Shown one piece after another: positions 24,238 to 36,000 of a stretch of 64,000 bases of DNA. The first letter of the stretch is position 1; every line of letters starts with the position of its first letter. Position numbers and translations under genes: made by a program. The notes beneath the pieces are model-generated. The model saw nothing but the letters and a program-made list of their open reading frames with translations, was not told the origin of the DNA and made no database searches. The stretch lies in contig CM040428.1 in the NCBI GenBank assembly GCA_022702705.1, positions 114,622,183-114,686,182 of the forward strand. The letters run 5' to 3'. The stretch comes from Papilionanthe hookeriana x Papilionanthe teres (Eukaryota > Streptophyta > Magnoliopsida > Asparagales > Orchidaceae).

Positions 24238-25295
24238 ATATTAAACATCAATTTTAAGATTTTTCTCTAAACCAAACTCTCTCCTTATTACACTAAAACT
24301 AAACCTCTGCAACAACAAGGAGCTCGGAGCATGGTGGGCAAACTTCTACGATCATCATCAAGCAGAAACTCGCATCTACTTCAAGAAACTTTCTTAGAAT
24401 TAAATAACCAAGCCATAGGACTTCGAGGTGATTTGCCTAGTGCAACATAAATCCTCAATTTTCGTTAGGCATTTACATGATCATGTCATAGTAAATTAAG
24501 CCCCAACCGATCTTAGGACTCCGAGGCAATGTTTCTGTACCACATAAACCCTCATATCTTCGGTGCTATTTATATGGTTTTACCATACAAATATAAGTCC
24601 AAATTAATTAAAATGGCAAGATTGAAACACAAAGATAATATTAGGATTTTCTTAAATCTGAGCCAAACAACAGGATAGTTTCAAAGTTGCCAAGATTCTT
24701 CGATCTCGCCTTACTTCTCTCGTACCCCGAAAATAAACTCTGTTTCCAAATTTGATCCATTCCCTTTTTGAAACTCCAAAATTAATCCTTTGAAAACCTT
24801 AAACTTTGAAATTTTGAGAGAAAAACCACTGATCATTATCGAGAGTTTTCTTAATCGATTCACTTCATTTAAGATGTAATTAACTATAGGTCATTTTATA
24901 GGGAACTTTAAGAACCTGTGCAATATAAAACTTCGTTTAATTCATTTATATTAAGGAGGGGAATTTGTCGTCTTATAAAATTGGTTCGCAGACCAAACGG
25001 ATGTCATACAAATCTTCTAGTTGGGATTTAATTTAGCCTCATTGTCAAGCAAAGGAAGCCTATTCTTCGTAGATGTATACATGCATTGGTGGTGCTGTGC
25101 TCGTTTATATAAACTATTCGGGATGAGATCGTTTTGATTTCATATCTTAAAATTTTTTGAAATTTAAAATTATTTTCAAAATCAAATACTACTTTTCAAA
25201 TTATATAATTAAATTTAAAATCTAAAATTCGCCGACACTTCGTTAAAGCGACCCCTTTTTCAAAATGAAACACACAACCTAAAAATATGCCTACA
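24238..25295 (-). mobile_element. Long repeat, 5' ~1 kb fragment (right arm)
   Basis: Inverted copy of 5131-6150: GCAACAACAAGGAGCTCGGAGCATGGTGGGC, GGACTTCGAGGTGATTTGCC, GGTTCGCAGACCAAACGGATGTC, GATCGTTTTGATTTCATATC, AAAGCGACCCCTTTTTC, ending CCTAAAAATATGCCTACA at 25295. It is the mirror of 14291-15238 and is joined to the inverted 3' end of the same family. Confidence 0.75.
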
Positions 25296-27985
25296 ATGGT
25301 TTTCAAGTATTAGGGCTCAGTTCAAGGTTTAGTGTTTAGGTTCGAAGTTTAGATTTTTTAGTGGTTTAGGGTTAAGGGATGAGTGTTTTTAGTATTTAGG
25401 ATTGTGCTTTAAGTTTGCCTTCTAGGATGAGGGTTTATGGTTTATGGTTCGTGCTTTAGGTTTTATGGCTCAAAGTTTAGGGTTCAGGTTTTAGCGTCAT
25501 GGTTTCAACGTTCAAGGTTCAGGTTCAAGGTTCGTGTCCAGGGTTCGGAGTTCTAGGTTCAGGGTTCATGGTTTAGGGCTCGATTTCTGCCTGTGTTTGT
25601 GGAATTAGGATTTAAGTTTTTGCATTTAGCTTTTAGGGTTTAGGGTCTAGGTTTAAAAGTTTAGGTTTTTATGTTCTTGTGGTTCATGCTTAGGGTTCTC
25701 GAGTTTAGGTTCGTGGTTTCGGTTCAGGGTTCAGGGTTTAGGTTTCGGTTTTGTTCGTGGTTCAAGGTTCTGTAGTTTTATGGTTTTTGGGTTTAGGGTT
25801 TTAGGGTTTTGGGTTTAGGTTCAAGGCTTTTAGGGTTTAGGGTTTAGGTTTGTGGTTTAAAGTTAGGGTTTGTGCTCTCGAGGATCGAGGGCTTTGGCGG
25901 CTCGACCTCGCATAGCCTGTGGTTTAAAGGTTCAAGCTTCGAGGGCCGAGGGTTTCAGTTTTGTGGTTCAAAGTTCAGTTTTTCAAGGTTTAAGGTTTAG
26001 GGTTCAAAGTTCAGAGTTCATGGTTTGTGGTTTAGGTTCCAGGGTTCATGGTTCTGGTTCGCAGTCTAGTTTTTCGATTTGGGTTCTAGTTCGAGGTTTA
26101 GGGTTCAGGAGTTCGGGGTCTGTGGTTTGCAGCCTCAAAGTTCGTGTCTTGGGATCAAGCTTCGCAGTTTAGGGTTCAGGGGTTTTGGGTTTAGGGTTTC
26201 AGGTTTTTAGGTTTTATGTATAATAGTTCATACTGCTTAGGGTTTAGTGGTTTAGGATTTAGTTATAGGTTTTTGTGGTTTAGGGATTAGGTTTAAAGTT
26301 TAGAATTTAGTGTTTATGTTTATTTAGGATTTGTGGTTTGTGTGGAAAGGGTTTAGGGTTTAGGTTTGTCGAGGGTTTAGAGTTTAGAGTTTGTGGTTTA
26401 GGGTTTATGGGCTTCGGGCTTCGGGCATGGGGGGTCGAGGGTTTTACAGAGCAGGGTTCGAGGGTTCAGGGTTTAGGGTTCGGTGCCTATGGTTTAGCTT
26501 TGCTAGTCAGATTTGTGAGTGAAGGGGTTCAGTGGTCTGTGGTTGGTGGGTTAAGGGTTTATGGTTCAAGGTTTATTGTTTAAGATTTAAGGTTTTGGGT
26601 TTTGTCTGTGGTTCAATATTAAAGATTTAAGGCTTTAGGGCTCAGGTTCAGGTTTAAGAGTTTAGGTTATAGGGTACAATATTCATGGGTCGTGGGTTCA
26701 ATTTTTTCAATGTTTTTAGGGACTGTGCTCGATGTTTGTGGTTCAGGGTTTGGGTTCATGGTTCAAGGTTTAGGGTTCATGTCCGTGGTTTTCTGTCTAG
26801 GGTTTAGGTTTCAGGGATCGTGATTCATTATTTAGAATTTAGTGTTTATGGTTTCGTACCATTGCTCACAATTTATGGTTAAGGGTTTGTGGATTTTGTG
26901 GGCTTGTGTGTTGGAAAGGCCGAGGTTTTAAACTCCAGAATTTTTGGGATCAAGGTTTATGGTTGAAGCTTTAAGTTCGAGTGTTTAGGGTTTAGGGTTC
27001 AGAGTTTCAGAGTTCATGGATCATGGTTCGCAGTTCAAAGTTCTCACGATCGTAGTTCGTGTTTTAGGGTTCGGGTTCGGATCGTGGCTCTGGCCGTGTC
27101 TCCGTTCAAGGTTCAAGATTTAAGGTTCAAGGTTCAAATATTAAGGTTAAGGCTCAGTTCAGGTTCGGGGTTTCACGGTTCAAGATTCGGGGGCATTGTT
27201 AAGACTAAGGGTTCGAGTTTTTTTTTGTTTCGATGATTTTCGTGGTTTAGGGTTTACTTTTGCCTGTGTTTTAAGGTTTAGGATTTAAGGTTTTGTGTTT
27301 GTGGTTTAGGTTTTCCGATTACGGCTTACGATTCTTTGGGCTTATGGATAGGTTTTGTTGGTTTAGGCTTTAGTAGTTAGGGATTAGGGTTTATTGTAAA
27401 AAGTTTATCACATGTTTTTACGTTTAGGGTTTAGGGTTTTAGTGTTTACGATTTTCAGGGTTTAGGTTAGGGTTTGTGGTTTAGTGTTTGTGGTTAGGGT
27501 TCAAGGCTAATGGTTGGGCGGGGTTTGTTTGCTTGTTCAGGGTTCTGCGTTTGAAGTTTTAGGACATAGGTTTATAGTTTGTGTGTTTAGGTTTTAGCTC
27601 CAGGGTTCAGGTTTTAGGTTTAAAGTTTAATGGTTCAAGGTTCAGTTAAGGTTTTTATGGATTTTGAATTCAGGATTCAGGTTTAGTGCTCAAGGTTCGT
27701 GGTTCAAGGTACATGGTTTAGAGTTCAAAGTTCTGTGTTCAGGATTGTGGTCTGGGTCTGTGCCTGTGGGTTTAGGATTCAATGTTCGTAGTTCAGGGTT
27801 CGGTTTCAGGATTCAGTGTTTTAGGTTAAAAGTTTATGGCTGAGAGTTTGTGTGGTTCACGATTCAGATACGACGTTCGGGTTTTGGGTTCAAAGTTTTA
27901 GGTTTAGTTTTCGTAGTTCATGGTTTGATGTTCAGGGTTCTCGGTTCAGTTTTCGGTGGATTTGGTGTTCAAGGCTTTCAGGTAT
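25296..27985 (+). repeat. Degenerate telomere-like repeats, TTTAGGG orientation
   Basis: About 2.7 kb of words such as GGTTTAGGGTTTAGG, GGTTCAGGGTTC, GTTCAAGGTTC and GTGGTTTAGG. Some stretches (25795-25860, 26350-26420, 27420-27480) are close to plant telomeric TTTAGGG; most are diverged, with TTCAGGG and TTCAAGG variants. The mirrored array is at 11991-14290. ORFs within it (25870-26172, 26338-26583, 27852-28097) are repeat by-products. It could instead be a minisatellite of the neighbouring element. Confidence 0.65.
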
Positions 27986-30512
27986 TTTTGGTTTAGAATG
28001 TTCCGAAAAACATGTTTTTAAGACAAAGAAAAGACACAATTTTTGTGTTTTTTATGTAATGAAGATAAGCCTGTTGTGTTTTACAAATAAAATTTAAAAA
28101 TACAAAACGAATAAAGAAACATTTCAGCTATTTTTAATTTGAAAAAACAAAAATGTAAAACACAAAAGTGATTCCAAACGGGGTCCCAGTGTTTGTGCTT
28201 CCTTTGCAACCCCATGACAAATGCTTCATCTCTTCATACCGTATTTAATTTATTTAATTTTTCAGGACACGTTAAATCATAGCATAAACAAATTCTTTTT
28301 CTAAGAAAATCCATTACATTGCATTATGCATGTAGGCTTTATAGCACTTTAGCAATACTTAACCATTGTCACAACTCTATACTCCAACCATTCATGTTCG
28401 TAACATCATTTAAAATATTAATGGATCCGTTAACGGTAGAATCATAGCTATGATTTGGATATATGTTTGGTATAGGGTGTCAAAACTTTAATTATGAGCC
28501 TTATTTTACTTAGGATTCCTATGTTGTTGTAATATATCAATGACGACAACTCATAGGATTATGCCACTAATGTAGTTATTCAAGGATTTGTCAACCTATG
28601 TATTTAGTTCATATGTGAGGTCAACCATGTTATTTAATAAAAAATTATTTTATTTTCTTTGTTAAAAGTATACAAGTGTATTATTTCAAAATATATACTT
28701 TCAAAGTCTTGGATTTAGATGACAAATTTTAGATTAATTGGATACTTAATATGAGAATATTATCGGTGAACCATTAAAAGCATATGTGTGTCTTTACTCA
28801 TACATTGGCTTACTTACACTTATATGAAGTGAGAGGCACACCTTTATATGTCTTTTGGCTAATATAATTGGTAGTGACACGCCTAAAAATGAGATTTTTT
28901 ATATATTTTTTATGCTCATTTTTAATGATACCGCACTTTAAAGGAGTGTATTTGCATGTTTTTTGTTTTAAGTACAAGAGATGGGGTTTTTGAGAAAACT
29001 GCGAAAAACGGAGCAAAACGGTCTTAATTGAGAAATGAGTTATCAGGCGAACTAGCACCTGTGTGCCACGAGCGCCAAGACGTGGAAACGTAGAGCTCCT
29101 GTCATAATATTAGGACTGGCGCCTAGTCCCATGCAGTTATTTCATGCTTTTAGAAGGTCGGCGCCTACGCACTACTCGTTAGCGCCGCGCCATAATAATT
29201 TTTTTTAAAAGACAACGTCTTTCGAACAAATTTCGAAGAGACATCCGAGGTGACTTTTTGGGGATTTTGACGGTTATTTTAAGGGTTTGTCTCTTCTGAG
29301 GAAAGGTCTCTGGCCAAGAGGAGGGCTTGGTGTCTCTTCAATTGGGAAGTGTCTGAGTTCTTAGTGCCTCTCGCACTTAGGAAGAAGAGAAAGGGATGAA
29401 TTTAGAGATTTCTTTGTTTAGCTTTGAGAGATTAGAGAGACATGTATGATTGCTATTTGTTGTGCAAGGAGGGCTTGAATCTTCTGTAAAGATAAGTCTT
29501 ATACTTTTTTTGTATTTGCTTGAATTACTGCACAGAAGCGCGGATTTCAAGTCGCCTGCAATGAAGAATTCATGTATTTTCTCCTCGCTTAGTGTGTATT
29601 TTTTCTTACTCTTCCAACTTTGTTGTGAAGCAGTGGCATGCATAGGAAAATTTGATTTATGATAGAATAATTTTACTTTCCATGTGATGAGTACAATTCC
29701 GTGCTTCATTTACATAACATACTGGCATATGTTATATTAAAATTTGTTATAATTTGTGACTAAGACTTGGATGAGCGGTGACTTCACAACTTAAGTGCAC
29801 TCACATTGTCAGGTTAGCTATGGTAAAGTAGTTCAGGGTTGCGATGCAACTTTTAAAAGAAATATTCTTCTTGATCTCTGTTTCGATTAGGAGCTTTGTG
29901 ACACCGATGGGTTAATGTGTTCTTTACCGTTTTGAGATGGGTATTTTAACCTCACCTTCACATCTCTACTAGTTGTGTAAACCTAATAGAATACTTAGTA
30001 TACTATACAATTAAAGAGGTAGGTAAACTTATATTCCTTGTTGGCAACAAAAATTATTACACAATTCTATCAATTGCCTACTACTTATGCTACTATATTC
30101 ATTGCAAGAGGAAGGTATTATGATTATATAAGAACTTTCCAAAATTCTACTAGCCCAGTAGATTAGATTTTTTTTTATTTTTTAGTAGTGAATTTAGGAA
30201 AACCAAACTTGTAAACAAAAATTTCGGCTAAGATGAGTTATTGTAGATTATAACTTTTACCTAAGTCATTTAGAATTACACCTTTCTTAAGGGATTGACA
30301 TTGGGCCTTTAAAGAAAGCCCGATATTACGAAAAAGTATACGTGCACTTGCGTAGTAAATTTCAATATAAAAAAAATTAAATTATGGAGAAAAAATATTG
30401 ATTTATTAAAAATTCGCGTTGCATGTGGTCAAAATATGTTTTCTTTGCAGATCGTGCCTTTAACCGAAATCAAGTATATACACATGAAGCGCGTACATCG
30501 AGGATTAATTTT
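27986..30512 (+). mobile_element. Athila-like LTR remnant, right arm
   Basis: Ends just before the PBS at 30513. Landmarks shared with the left arm: AGGACACGTTAAATC near 28265, CATTACATTGCATTATGCATG near 28315, a GGCGCC-rich block at 29110-29190, and GTATACGTGCACTTGCGTAG near 30338. The last motif also occurs inverted at the start of both repeat units at 31794 and 37374, tying those units to the same LTR family. ORFs at 28810-29058, 29377-29709 and 29450-29662 are not preserved between arms. The 5' boundary is approximate. Confidence 0.55.
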
Positions 30513-30532
30513 TGGCATTGTTGTTGGGGATT
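30513..30532 (+). other. Degenerate tRNA-Asp-type primer binding site, right arm
   Basis: TGGCATTGTTGTTGGGGATT compared with the Athila consensus TGGCGCCGTTGCCGGGGATT. The differences are all C to T or G to A transitions, as expected from decay of methylated cytosines. The preceding AATTTT and following leader fit the normal Athila layout. Confidence 0.65.
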
Positions 30533-30849
30533 GAATAATTAATTTGACTTAAGTAAAATTTTAGTTGATGTAATTAGCCTTTCAAAATTGAATATTGTAG
30601 TGTTTTTTATTTGTTTAAGTGATTGTTCGCGTGTTAATAATTTGTATTTAAAAAATATAATAAAAATTATATATAAGTATTATCAAGTCTGTGTTTTTAT
30701 TTCTTTTTAAACTCTTACATCTTTTATGCATAGTTTAGGACCTGCAAACTCCTTGAACCCTACGAATCATAACTAGAGAAAAACTATTAGGAGGATTATG
30801 AATCAGAAAAGACTCCATGTATTTATCAGAAATGTAGATCATCGAGATA
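30533..30849 (+). other. Athila-like leader, right arm
   Basis: AT-rich sequence between the PBS and gag remnants. It contains AACTAGAGAAAAACTATTAGGAGGATTATGAATCAG, mirrored at 9540-9600 in the left arm. No gene is seen. Confidence 0.45.
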
Positions 30850-31590
30850 ATGATTATTCCCGCTGATTATAATGATAATTGCTTTGACAGAGTAAACACC
30901 AAGAGGGTAGTGAATTTTCATGAAACTGATTTGCTGACTATTTTAACTTCTCAGGTTGCAGATATTGGGATAAAGTTAGATCAATACGTAGAAAGTTTTC
31001 CTAAAGGACCTCATTTATCAGAGGAAAGTTCATTTAGACAATTAATCGAGGCTAACCCTTTTAAACTAGCCGTGAGATACACAATCGTTCAGATAACTCT
31101 TATTCCAATTATTACAACCCTAGTAGGGAGAATATTCCAACTTTAACAAGAATAACAATTTTGGAGGAAGAAACCAATTATGGGAAGATAATCAACTTAA
31201 TCGTATATGTAATTGGAATAATCAGGGTACTCTTAACATTGGACTTTCTTATTCCAGATTTAACTTCAACCTACAAAATGAGGAGAAGGAATTATTGTTG
31301 GGGAAGAGGTTGCTGTTCAAATGGAGAGTCATATGGAAAGTCTAGGCCAAGCAACAAGGAAAAATAGAAAGACAACTCGGGGCTGATTGTTAACTCAATT
31401 TATAATCGTTCTCCCGTAGATTTTACCTAGTGACCTACAACTAAGAAGTGGAAGTGAATTTGAGGATATGTTTTAAAAAGAACCTTGAGTTGAGAAAAAA
31501 GGAAAAGGATATTGAAAGACCGATGGAGGAAATTTCTAAGAATTAGAGAAACCTATTTTGTCAAATAAGATAATTTTGGAAAGACTTACC
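30850..31590 (+). pseudogene. Athila-like gag remnant, right arm
   Basis: Gag forms the retrotransposon particle and binds RNA. The first frame (30850-31146) has LTSQVADIGIKLDQ followed by SFPKGPHLSEES at residues 49-60. This matches the Athila-type pre-knuckle helix and a CxxC-GxPHLxxxC zinc knuckle whose cysteines are replaced by Ser or Pro. Downstream, an Asn/Tyr-rich stretch in other frames (YSNYYNPS, NWNNQG), then QQGKIERQLG and LPSDLQLRSG near 31350-31450, resemble the end of Athila gag. Several stops and frame changes interrupt it. Pol of this element is not found downstream; at 31794 an oppositely oriented element begins. The family call is an inference from motif layout. Confidence 0.55.
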
Positions 31591-31793
31591 TTCACCATTT
31601 CTTTAGTCCAGGGGAAGAATTAGAAGATAACTTGTTGCGATGTGACTTTAAATATAAGCTTTAAAAATACAAGAATTTGATACCACTTTTTAGAAGATTT
31701 AATTTTCGAAAAATGGCTTCAAAAACTCGATGTGCGAGGTTTACTTTTATTATTTTATTGGGGATTAATTATTATAAAAGTCACAATTTTAAA
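31591..31793 (+). other. Junction sequence between gag remnant and inverted LTR unit
   Basis: AT-rich DNA with no recognisable gene. The 71-codon ORF at 31677-31892 spans into the LTR-like start and has no family resemblance. Confidence 0.3.
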
Positions 31794-31922
31794 CGCAAGT
31801 ATACGTATTGTTCAAGTAATACAGCTCTAGTGGAGTCCCTCGTTATCGATCCCACATGGATAATAAAAGTAAAACGTAAAATATATAAGTAATATTTTGA
31901 AATTTACTTATGCAAATTTTAT

Positions 31923-31924
<2 letters not shown>

Positions 31925-31965
<41 letters not shown>
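31925..31965. repeat. (TA)n microsatellite
   Basis: About 40 bases of uninterrupted AT dinucleotide. It is absent from the equivalent place in the second unit, so it expanded locally. Confidence 0.95.
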
Positions 31966-31969
<4 letters not shown>

Positions 31970-32925
31970 ATTTAATTAACAACAACTTTTACTAAAGAAA
32001 GTAAGCAATGATCGTAGCAATAGTAAGCAAGACTAAAATTCAATGCAATTATAAAAATGACTTTCTCCTTTTCAACTAATCAGAATTATAGATTATTTAT
32101 CTTTTGTAGGAAATTAAGATTATAGTATTGTGTCAAATAGAAGTATTCCTATTCTTTACCCTTTGGTCCAGGTGCAAAGAACTTTGACTCAATCTATAGT
32201 TACGCTCGTGATGTTTTATTAGTAGAATGGGTTAATCTAGGCTCACACTACTAGATGTCCATATGGCTATGTTCGGCCCTACCAAGACCCGTTTCCTTTC
32301 TATAAATCAAATTATTATAATTTAGTCTCAGGACTCAAAAAACTAATTAATTCTACACCCAATAAATAATATCTTCCTATTTATTTGTACTTCACCTTAA
32401 ACAATCTACGCATAGCCCGCGATTACCTAAGGATTCATGTGATATCTACTAGTTAAAAATTTATCTCCTGGATAGGTCTCAAAAATTCTTCAATGCATTT
32501 TAACAAATTAATGGCCAATTTAAAAAGTAAACTAAGATCAGGTATTAATATCGTCACAATTTTTTAAAATCTTTAATATTTAATTCTCCTACGAAATTTA
32601 ATTAATTCTGTAAACTTTTCATAAGCTTGAAAGAAGAAAGATAACTAACTAATGCGTAACTCATTAAAATAACACAACAAAACATATTTATATAACTTTG
32701 AACCAAAGTACAAATACTTATCCGAAGTGCTCCTTCAAGAGCTCGCCGATCATCCGACTCAACACAATGATGAAAGACTCACAGCAATTACCCACAATAA
32801 ACACTCAAAATAAACTCACTAGATACAAAATAAAGTGGCAGCACCTGGCACGGAAGATACTAAAATAGGCTAAAATGAGTATGTGTACTAAGAGGGGGTT
32901 TTTGTGCGATTTTCCGTAGAATGGG

Positions 32926-32940
32926 CTCCTATTTATAGAG
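32926..32940 (-). promoter_or_regulatory. LTR TATA box, unit 1
   Basis: On the minus strand CTCTATAAATAGGAG is a near-ideal plant TATA context. The equivalent in unit 2 is CCTATAAATAGGAG at 38492-38505. It probably marks the promoter of the minus-oriented LTR. Confidence 0.55.
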
Positions 32941-33499
32941 CTGGAATTCGACTTGTGGGTGGCTTAAGGCACCTATTCAAAATTCATCCAAATTCAATGT
33001 ATCTTCTAGAAGGTAACCGTTGCGCCTAGGCGGCGGGATCCGGGGCCTAGGCGCCGAACTCCGTGACCAGGTTGTTCGCACCTCTTCACATTGAGTAGCA
33101 CCTCTTCGCCGATTCAAACCATTTCCTCGTGTATAAATACATTGTATCACATGTCCTATATATTAGGAGTAATCTCCAAGTTTTCTATAAGCTCCAATAA
33201 CCACTTAACACCGTCAAAATAATTGCCCAAAGTCATCAAAAACATAACAGCGTCTATATCGGAACCGTTCCTAGGCACCGGACTTCCCATTACCATGCGG
33301 CAAACTCGGCGCTAGCGCTGTGCCAATAATTCCAAAAATTGCTCCATAAGCTCCATTTTTGTCTTTATTGCTCCCTTATTTTCCTTCTTGACTCTTTTTA
33401 TTCATCTACATTCATAAACATGAAAATACCTTTCATTAAAGCATAATATCCTTAAGAATTGAATCATAAAGAAGGCATAAAAATGAGTATTTTTTAGGT

Positions 33500-34800
33500 A
33501 GATCAAACTCCCTGAACTTAAATGTTACTTGTCCGCAAGTAACCCTTTTAATTATATAAAATAAATAACATTTGGAATGAAGTTAAAATATTTAAGATTC
33601 TTATAATTTTTTGTTTTATAAATGCTTTAGCAAATCATAAACCAAATTTCACTAATTAAGTTTAAATTTAAGAATTAAAGAACATTTAACTACCAAATCA
33701 TAAGACTTCCAATTTTTCATTTATTTCAAGAATAATTTAGTTTATCATATCAATGTCACATAAAATATTTACAAGAAAAAGATTTTCATGAAACATTTTT
33801 CTAGTAAAATATATGTACATAGAAATTAAGTTAAAAATGTAATCCGTTTCCTTAATATAAGATAATTCAAGTGAAGTCAATTTTTGATTGCATTTCCTCA
33901 AGTTTCTCCTCACTTTTTTTTAAGTGAGGATTACTATTTTTGGATAGCCTGTTAATGATTTTGAACTTTTACTATCCTTAACTTATTTTCAAAAACTTAT
34001 ACATTTTTACTTAATGAATATGACATTAATAATTTATTATTTTTTGAAACTTATTTCAATCTTTTTCTTTTCAAGCAATAATCTTGATTCCTTATATTTT
34101 AAAAATACAATTCTTTTTACTATAAATAGAAAAATTTTCATCTTATTATTTTTTATGCTAAATAATTCTAATCTTAAAATCAACTCAAAATATTTGAAAT
34201 CTTAGTTAAGTTTACTAAATTATTTATAAATTCAAAAATTTAGGTAATCTTAAACAGATTTTTCATTCCTTATGCTATGTTAATATATTTTTAAATAAAA
34301 TATTAGTTCTTTAAGGACAAAAATATTTAAATTTGATAAATATTTTCCTCCTCTGAAACTTCACTTTTAGTATAAATATGAATTATGAAATTTTTCAGCA
34401 TGAGAGAAATAAATAAGAATTAATCTAAGTATAACAATGATGTAGTAAAGAAAACTAACCTCTACTTCTACACATGCTTCAATATGAATATAATGTAAAT
34501 GATTAAGCCTATATAGAAAAGCTTTATAGACACGAGTTAATTAAAAATTTTCTTCATTTTTTTTAGAACATGCAAATTACTATCTATTCATGAAGACTAA
34601 ACAAATAGGTTGAAATAGAAATAAACTTTATAGAAATGCATTCACATCTTAGTCTTAAACATACATCGATAAGTTAAGAAACAATTTTAACATAAAAAGT
34701 TCACAACAACACTAACAAATAACATCACAATAAATGTAAAGACAAGCAATAAGAAAACACTCTAAAAACGTAATCTGGAAGAAACTCTGTAGAGCAACTG
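33500..34800. other. AT-rich non-coding part of unit 1
   Basis: No gene is seen. It aligns with 39020-40240 of unit 2 throughout. The only ORF (34014-34205, +) is low-complexity Phe/Ile/Leu-rich and not kept in unit 2. Confidence 0.4.
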
Positions 34801-36000
34801 CCTACTAATCACTGTCTATAGCTGATCATCATCAAAATAGGACTCATCCTTAGGATGAACATGCTGTGGTGAAAAATCAGACAAGTGTGGAACCGAACAT
34901 CATGTTCTCCCCACAAAAATCTCACAAAAGACTCTGAATACTACATCATAATCACTCTTTCTTTATTTATACTCGTAAAGGTGATTAATCTTCTCGTCTA
35001 TGGTATATACTCTGTAGTGAGTTAAGAATAACTCATGTTGCTTCTCTATGAACTAATCATGCATTTGCTTCCAAACTCGTAGAAGATGGCTTGCTATAAG
35101 TAGATGGTCTAGAAGTGTAAGCTCTACCAGAAGTAGGTAATGAAACTGAAAGCGTAGAACTCTTACCTCGTAGTCGATCATAAATGGTGATGCTCTCTCT
35201 TCCTATAGGCTTCGTAGACTTGAGCTTTCTCCTCGAAAGCTCAGCACCTACTCCAGCACTTCGACAAAGAGAATAGATCTCGTGATAGAAAACAAAGTCC
35301 AATAGATGTGCTAGAACGAGCAAGAGCTCTACGTAATCATATAATAATGCTCCCTACATCAATAGACTTCCTCTCTTTAATGTAGTAGTTTAGAATAGCT
35401 TCCATTCTGCGATAACTTCACTCGTATGATTTTGATGGAAGGAACGATTAGAAATAAAGTAAAGGTCGTTTCCGGAAACACCATTAAGCTTAGAAGATGA
35501 AAATTTACCCTTTTTCCATTTTGATTCTTCCGTGCTTTAGTGCTATCAACAGTAGGCAATGATCATGTCCGAATCTTCCTCGATGGAGATAAACATGAGT
35601 AATAAAGACTAATATTTGGCAAGAGCTATTTAAAATGTTGATGCGTTCGTATTTCGAATCCTACTCCAACTCTTCGAATGAAAATCTTGTATTCCTTTTT
35701 AAAATTCATGAAATTAGCATAAAATTCCCCTAACCACCGGGATAATGACAACAAGAAAGGAAATAGCAAAAAATCATTGCCATTGAGTGCAACGATTGTC
35801 TCCTCAATTCTTCCCCGCGATTTATGCAACTTCGTTCGAGATAAACTTCCGAGTCATAAAGAAAAATCATTATATCGGAAGTGTGCAAAAGAAAGGAAGG
35901 ACGAACTTGTTACAAATACCAAAGTTTTCTCGTTCCTTTCCTCGCTTAAATTTGGATGCCATCTAAACGTGAAAGAAAACTTGAAATAAATTCAATCTGA
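34800..36000 (-). pseudogene. Athila accessory gene remnant (putative plant transposon protein type), unit 1
   Basis: Minus-strand fragments match the plant 'putative plant transposon protein' family found next to Athila-type pol; its biochemical role is unknown. GEFYANFMNFK near 35710 corresponds to the family's VREFYAN motif. LCRSAGVGAELSRRKLK and KPIGRESITIYDRL (35160-35270) correspond to its C-terminal LCRRAGV region. A degraded acidic tail lies near 34830-34860. Frameshifts separate the pieces. Unit 2 has the same order at 40260-41480. The assignment is from motif recall only. Confidence 0.45.

Larger units (their letters stand above)
8876..31590. repeat. Imperfect giant palindrome, arms ~10.5 and ~12 kb, centre near 19.4 kb
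   Basis: Successive blocks of the left arm recur inverted on the right in mirrored order. Examples: 8990-8880 matches 31425-31580 (GACCTACAAC, GGATATGTTTAAA, AACCTTGAGTTGA); 9560 matches 30790; the PBS at 9835 matches 30513; 11970 matches 28000; 14400 matches 25180; 16450 matches 22820; 17460 matches 21620. Paired coordinates sum to 39,000-40,450, so indels shift the pairing. The arms differ visibly, by eye 10-20% with many 1-few base indels. The arms share internal element-element junctions, so this is one inverted duplication (or an assembly fold) rather than independent insertions. Confidence 0.8.

Noticed and set aside
25870..26583. ORFs in the telomere-like array
   Set aside because: Gly/Phe/Val-rich frames generated by TTTAGGG-like words; no family resemblance.
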